NCBI GenBank assembly: GCA_002298155.1
Contig: DBME01000465.1
Span: 1-7,622, forward strand
Length of the DNA stretch: 7,622 bases
DNA from: Holophagaceae bacterium UBA706
GTDB lineage: Bacteria > Acidobacteriota > Holophagae > Holophagales > Holophagaceae
Reading direction: 5' to 3'
Made by a program: the position numbers and the translations under genes
The notes under the pieces: model-generated
The model's input: the letters and a program-made list of their open reading frames with translations, nothing else
Database searches by the model: none
What the model was told of the DNA's origin: nothing
Part shown: positions 6,835-7,622 of the stretch, one piece after another
How the letters are laid out: each line of letters opens with the position of its first letter
Numbering within the stretch: position 1 is the stretch's first letter

Positions 6835-7533
6835 ATGGCGGAGTCGGAGTTGGCGCATCTCCTTGTGGTAGAGGATGAGGTTGAGCTCCAGCAGTTGCTG
6901 GAGACGAATCTTCAATTCGAAGGCTTCTCCGTGGAAGTCGTGGGTGACGGTGAACCCGCGCTGCGGGCCCACGAACGGCACCGGGCGGATCTCATCCTCC
7001 TGGATCTCATGCTGCCCAACATGGACGGCTTCAAGGTCCTGGAACACCTGCGCAGGGCCAATGACGCCGTGCCCATCCTGATGCTCACCGCCCGCGGCGC
7101 CGAGGCGGACCGCGTGAAGGGCCTGAGCCTGGGCGCGGACGACTACCTGGTGAAGCCCTTCTCCATCCTGGAACTGGTGGCGCGCATCCGCGCCATCCTC
7201 CGCCGTGTGCGCGTGGCCGAACCGGCGAAGGTGGTGGCCTGCGGAGCCTACCGTTTCGATTTCGACGCCATGACCGCGACGCGGGATGGCCTCAACCTGG
7301 ATCTCACCAGCCGCGAGATGCGCATCCTGGAGATCCTGGTCACCTACCCCGGCCGCACCCACAGCCGTTCGGACCTGCTGCGCCTCGCGTGGGAGGCGGA
7401 CGCGCGTCCTTCACCGCGCACGGTGGACGTGCACGTGGCCAACCTCCGCAAGAAGCTCGGCGACGACGAAAAGCGCCGCCTCATCACCACAGTGGGCGGC
7501 GAAGGCTACCGCTGGACAGAGCGGCCGGATTAG
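6835..7533 (+). CDS. OmpR/PhoB-family response regulator, partner of the upstream kinase
   Basis: DNA-binding transcription regulator of 232 residues, typical for the family. The receiver domain (about 8-122) has all active-site residues: acidic pair Glu13-Asp14 (VVEDE), phosphoacceptor Asp57 (LILLDLMLPNMDG), Thr85 (LMLTARG) and Lys107 (YLVKPF). The winged-helix domain (about 133-228) shows LTSREMRILEIL, RTVDVHVANLRKKLGDD as the recognition-helix region, and ITTVGGEGYRW in the wing hairpin. The adjacent kinase is the probable phosphodonor; an OmpR-type regulator would be expected to activate or repress nearby genes, perhaps the divergent transporter. An in-frame TAG at 6811 bounds the start to TTG 6832 or ATG 6835. 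I chose ATG. No good ribosome site precedes it (only AAGA at 6823-6826), so with the proposed promoter the mRNA would have a very short, nearly leaderless 5' end. Confidence 0.95.
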   Translation: MAESELAHLLVVEDEVELQQLLETNLQFEGFSVEVVGDGEPALRAHERHRADLILLDLMLPNMDGFKVLEHLRRANDAVPILMLTARGAEADRVKGLSLGADDYLVKPFSILELVARIRAILRRVRVAEPAKVVACGAYRFDFDAMTATRDGLNLDLTSREMRILEILVTYPGRTHSRSDLLRLAWEADARPSPRTVDVHVANLRKKLGDDEKRRLITTVGGEGYRWTERPD

Positions 7534-7622
7534 TAGTCGCTCGGGTTCCGCCGTTCGCGCCGCCGGGTCGTTGTCGTTGGAAATTGCCTCTGGGCCCCCA
7601 CGCAAGGAGCATCCGTCGGCCC
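7534..7622. other. Intergenic tail, no gene recognised
   Basis: After the regulator stop (TAG, immediately followed by a second TAG) I see no convincing terminator hairpin and no start codon linked to a ribosome site. AAGGAG at 7604-7609 looks like a ribosome binding site, but no ATG, GTG or TTG follows within the remaining 13 bases. A downstream gene starting just beyond the window is possible but cannot be confirmed. Confidence 0.5.

Noticed and set aside
7539..7571. Possible terminator in the GC-rich sequence after the regulator gene
   Set aside because: The CCGCCG copies are direct rather than inverted repeats, and no T-run follows.

Overview
The window looks like chromosomal DNA from a GC-rich (about 70 % by eye) bacterium. 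The best lineage hint is the gene at 855-3194, an orphan permease with two MacB/FtsX-like halves. This architecture is known as ADOP (acidobacterial duplicated orphan permease) and is abundant in Acidobacteriota. An Acidobacteriota host, perhaps of the Holophagae/Geothrix type, is therefore an inference from one gene family plus base composition; no rRNA or other marker is present. I see no mobile element, CRISPR array, tRNA or rRNA, and codon use appears uniform.

Layout, left to right. (1) 1-858, plus strand: the 3' three quarters of mutY (A/G-mismatch adenine glycosylase), cut by the window edge. (2) 855-3194, minus: the orphan ABC-type permease, whose stop codon overlaps that of mutY tail to tail. 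(3) 3329-5005, minus: a transporter of the aspartate:alanine exchanger (AspT/YidE/YbjL) family with two central RCK_C (TrkA_C) domains. (4) 5006-5191: a divergent intergenic region with two adjacent palindromes placed over a probable rightward promoter. (5) 5192-6763, plus: a membrane sensor histidine kinase with a PhoQ-type H-box, no HAMP domain and a periplasmic domain I do not recognise. (6) 6764-6834: a short AT-rich island carrying a probable extended -10 promoter. (7) 6835-7533, plus: an OmpR/PhoB-family response regulator. (8) 7534-7622: no gene seen.

The kinase and regulator very probably form a two-component system, in the less usual kinase-first order. The exchanger-type transporter is transcribed divergently from the kinase, so the shared control region suggests, but does not prove, that the pair regulates the transporter or itself. 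MutY belongs to oxidative-damage repair (removal of adenine opposite 8-oxoguanine) and has no evident functional link to the rest. Every gene falls into a known family. The parts least explained by known families are the sensor domain of the kinase, the intergenic palindromes, and the substrates of the two membrane proteins. I found no convincing evidence of a wholly new system.
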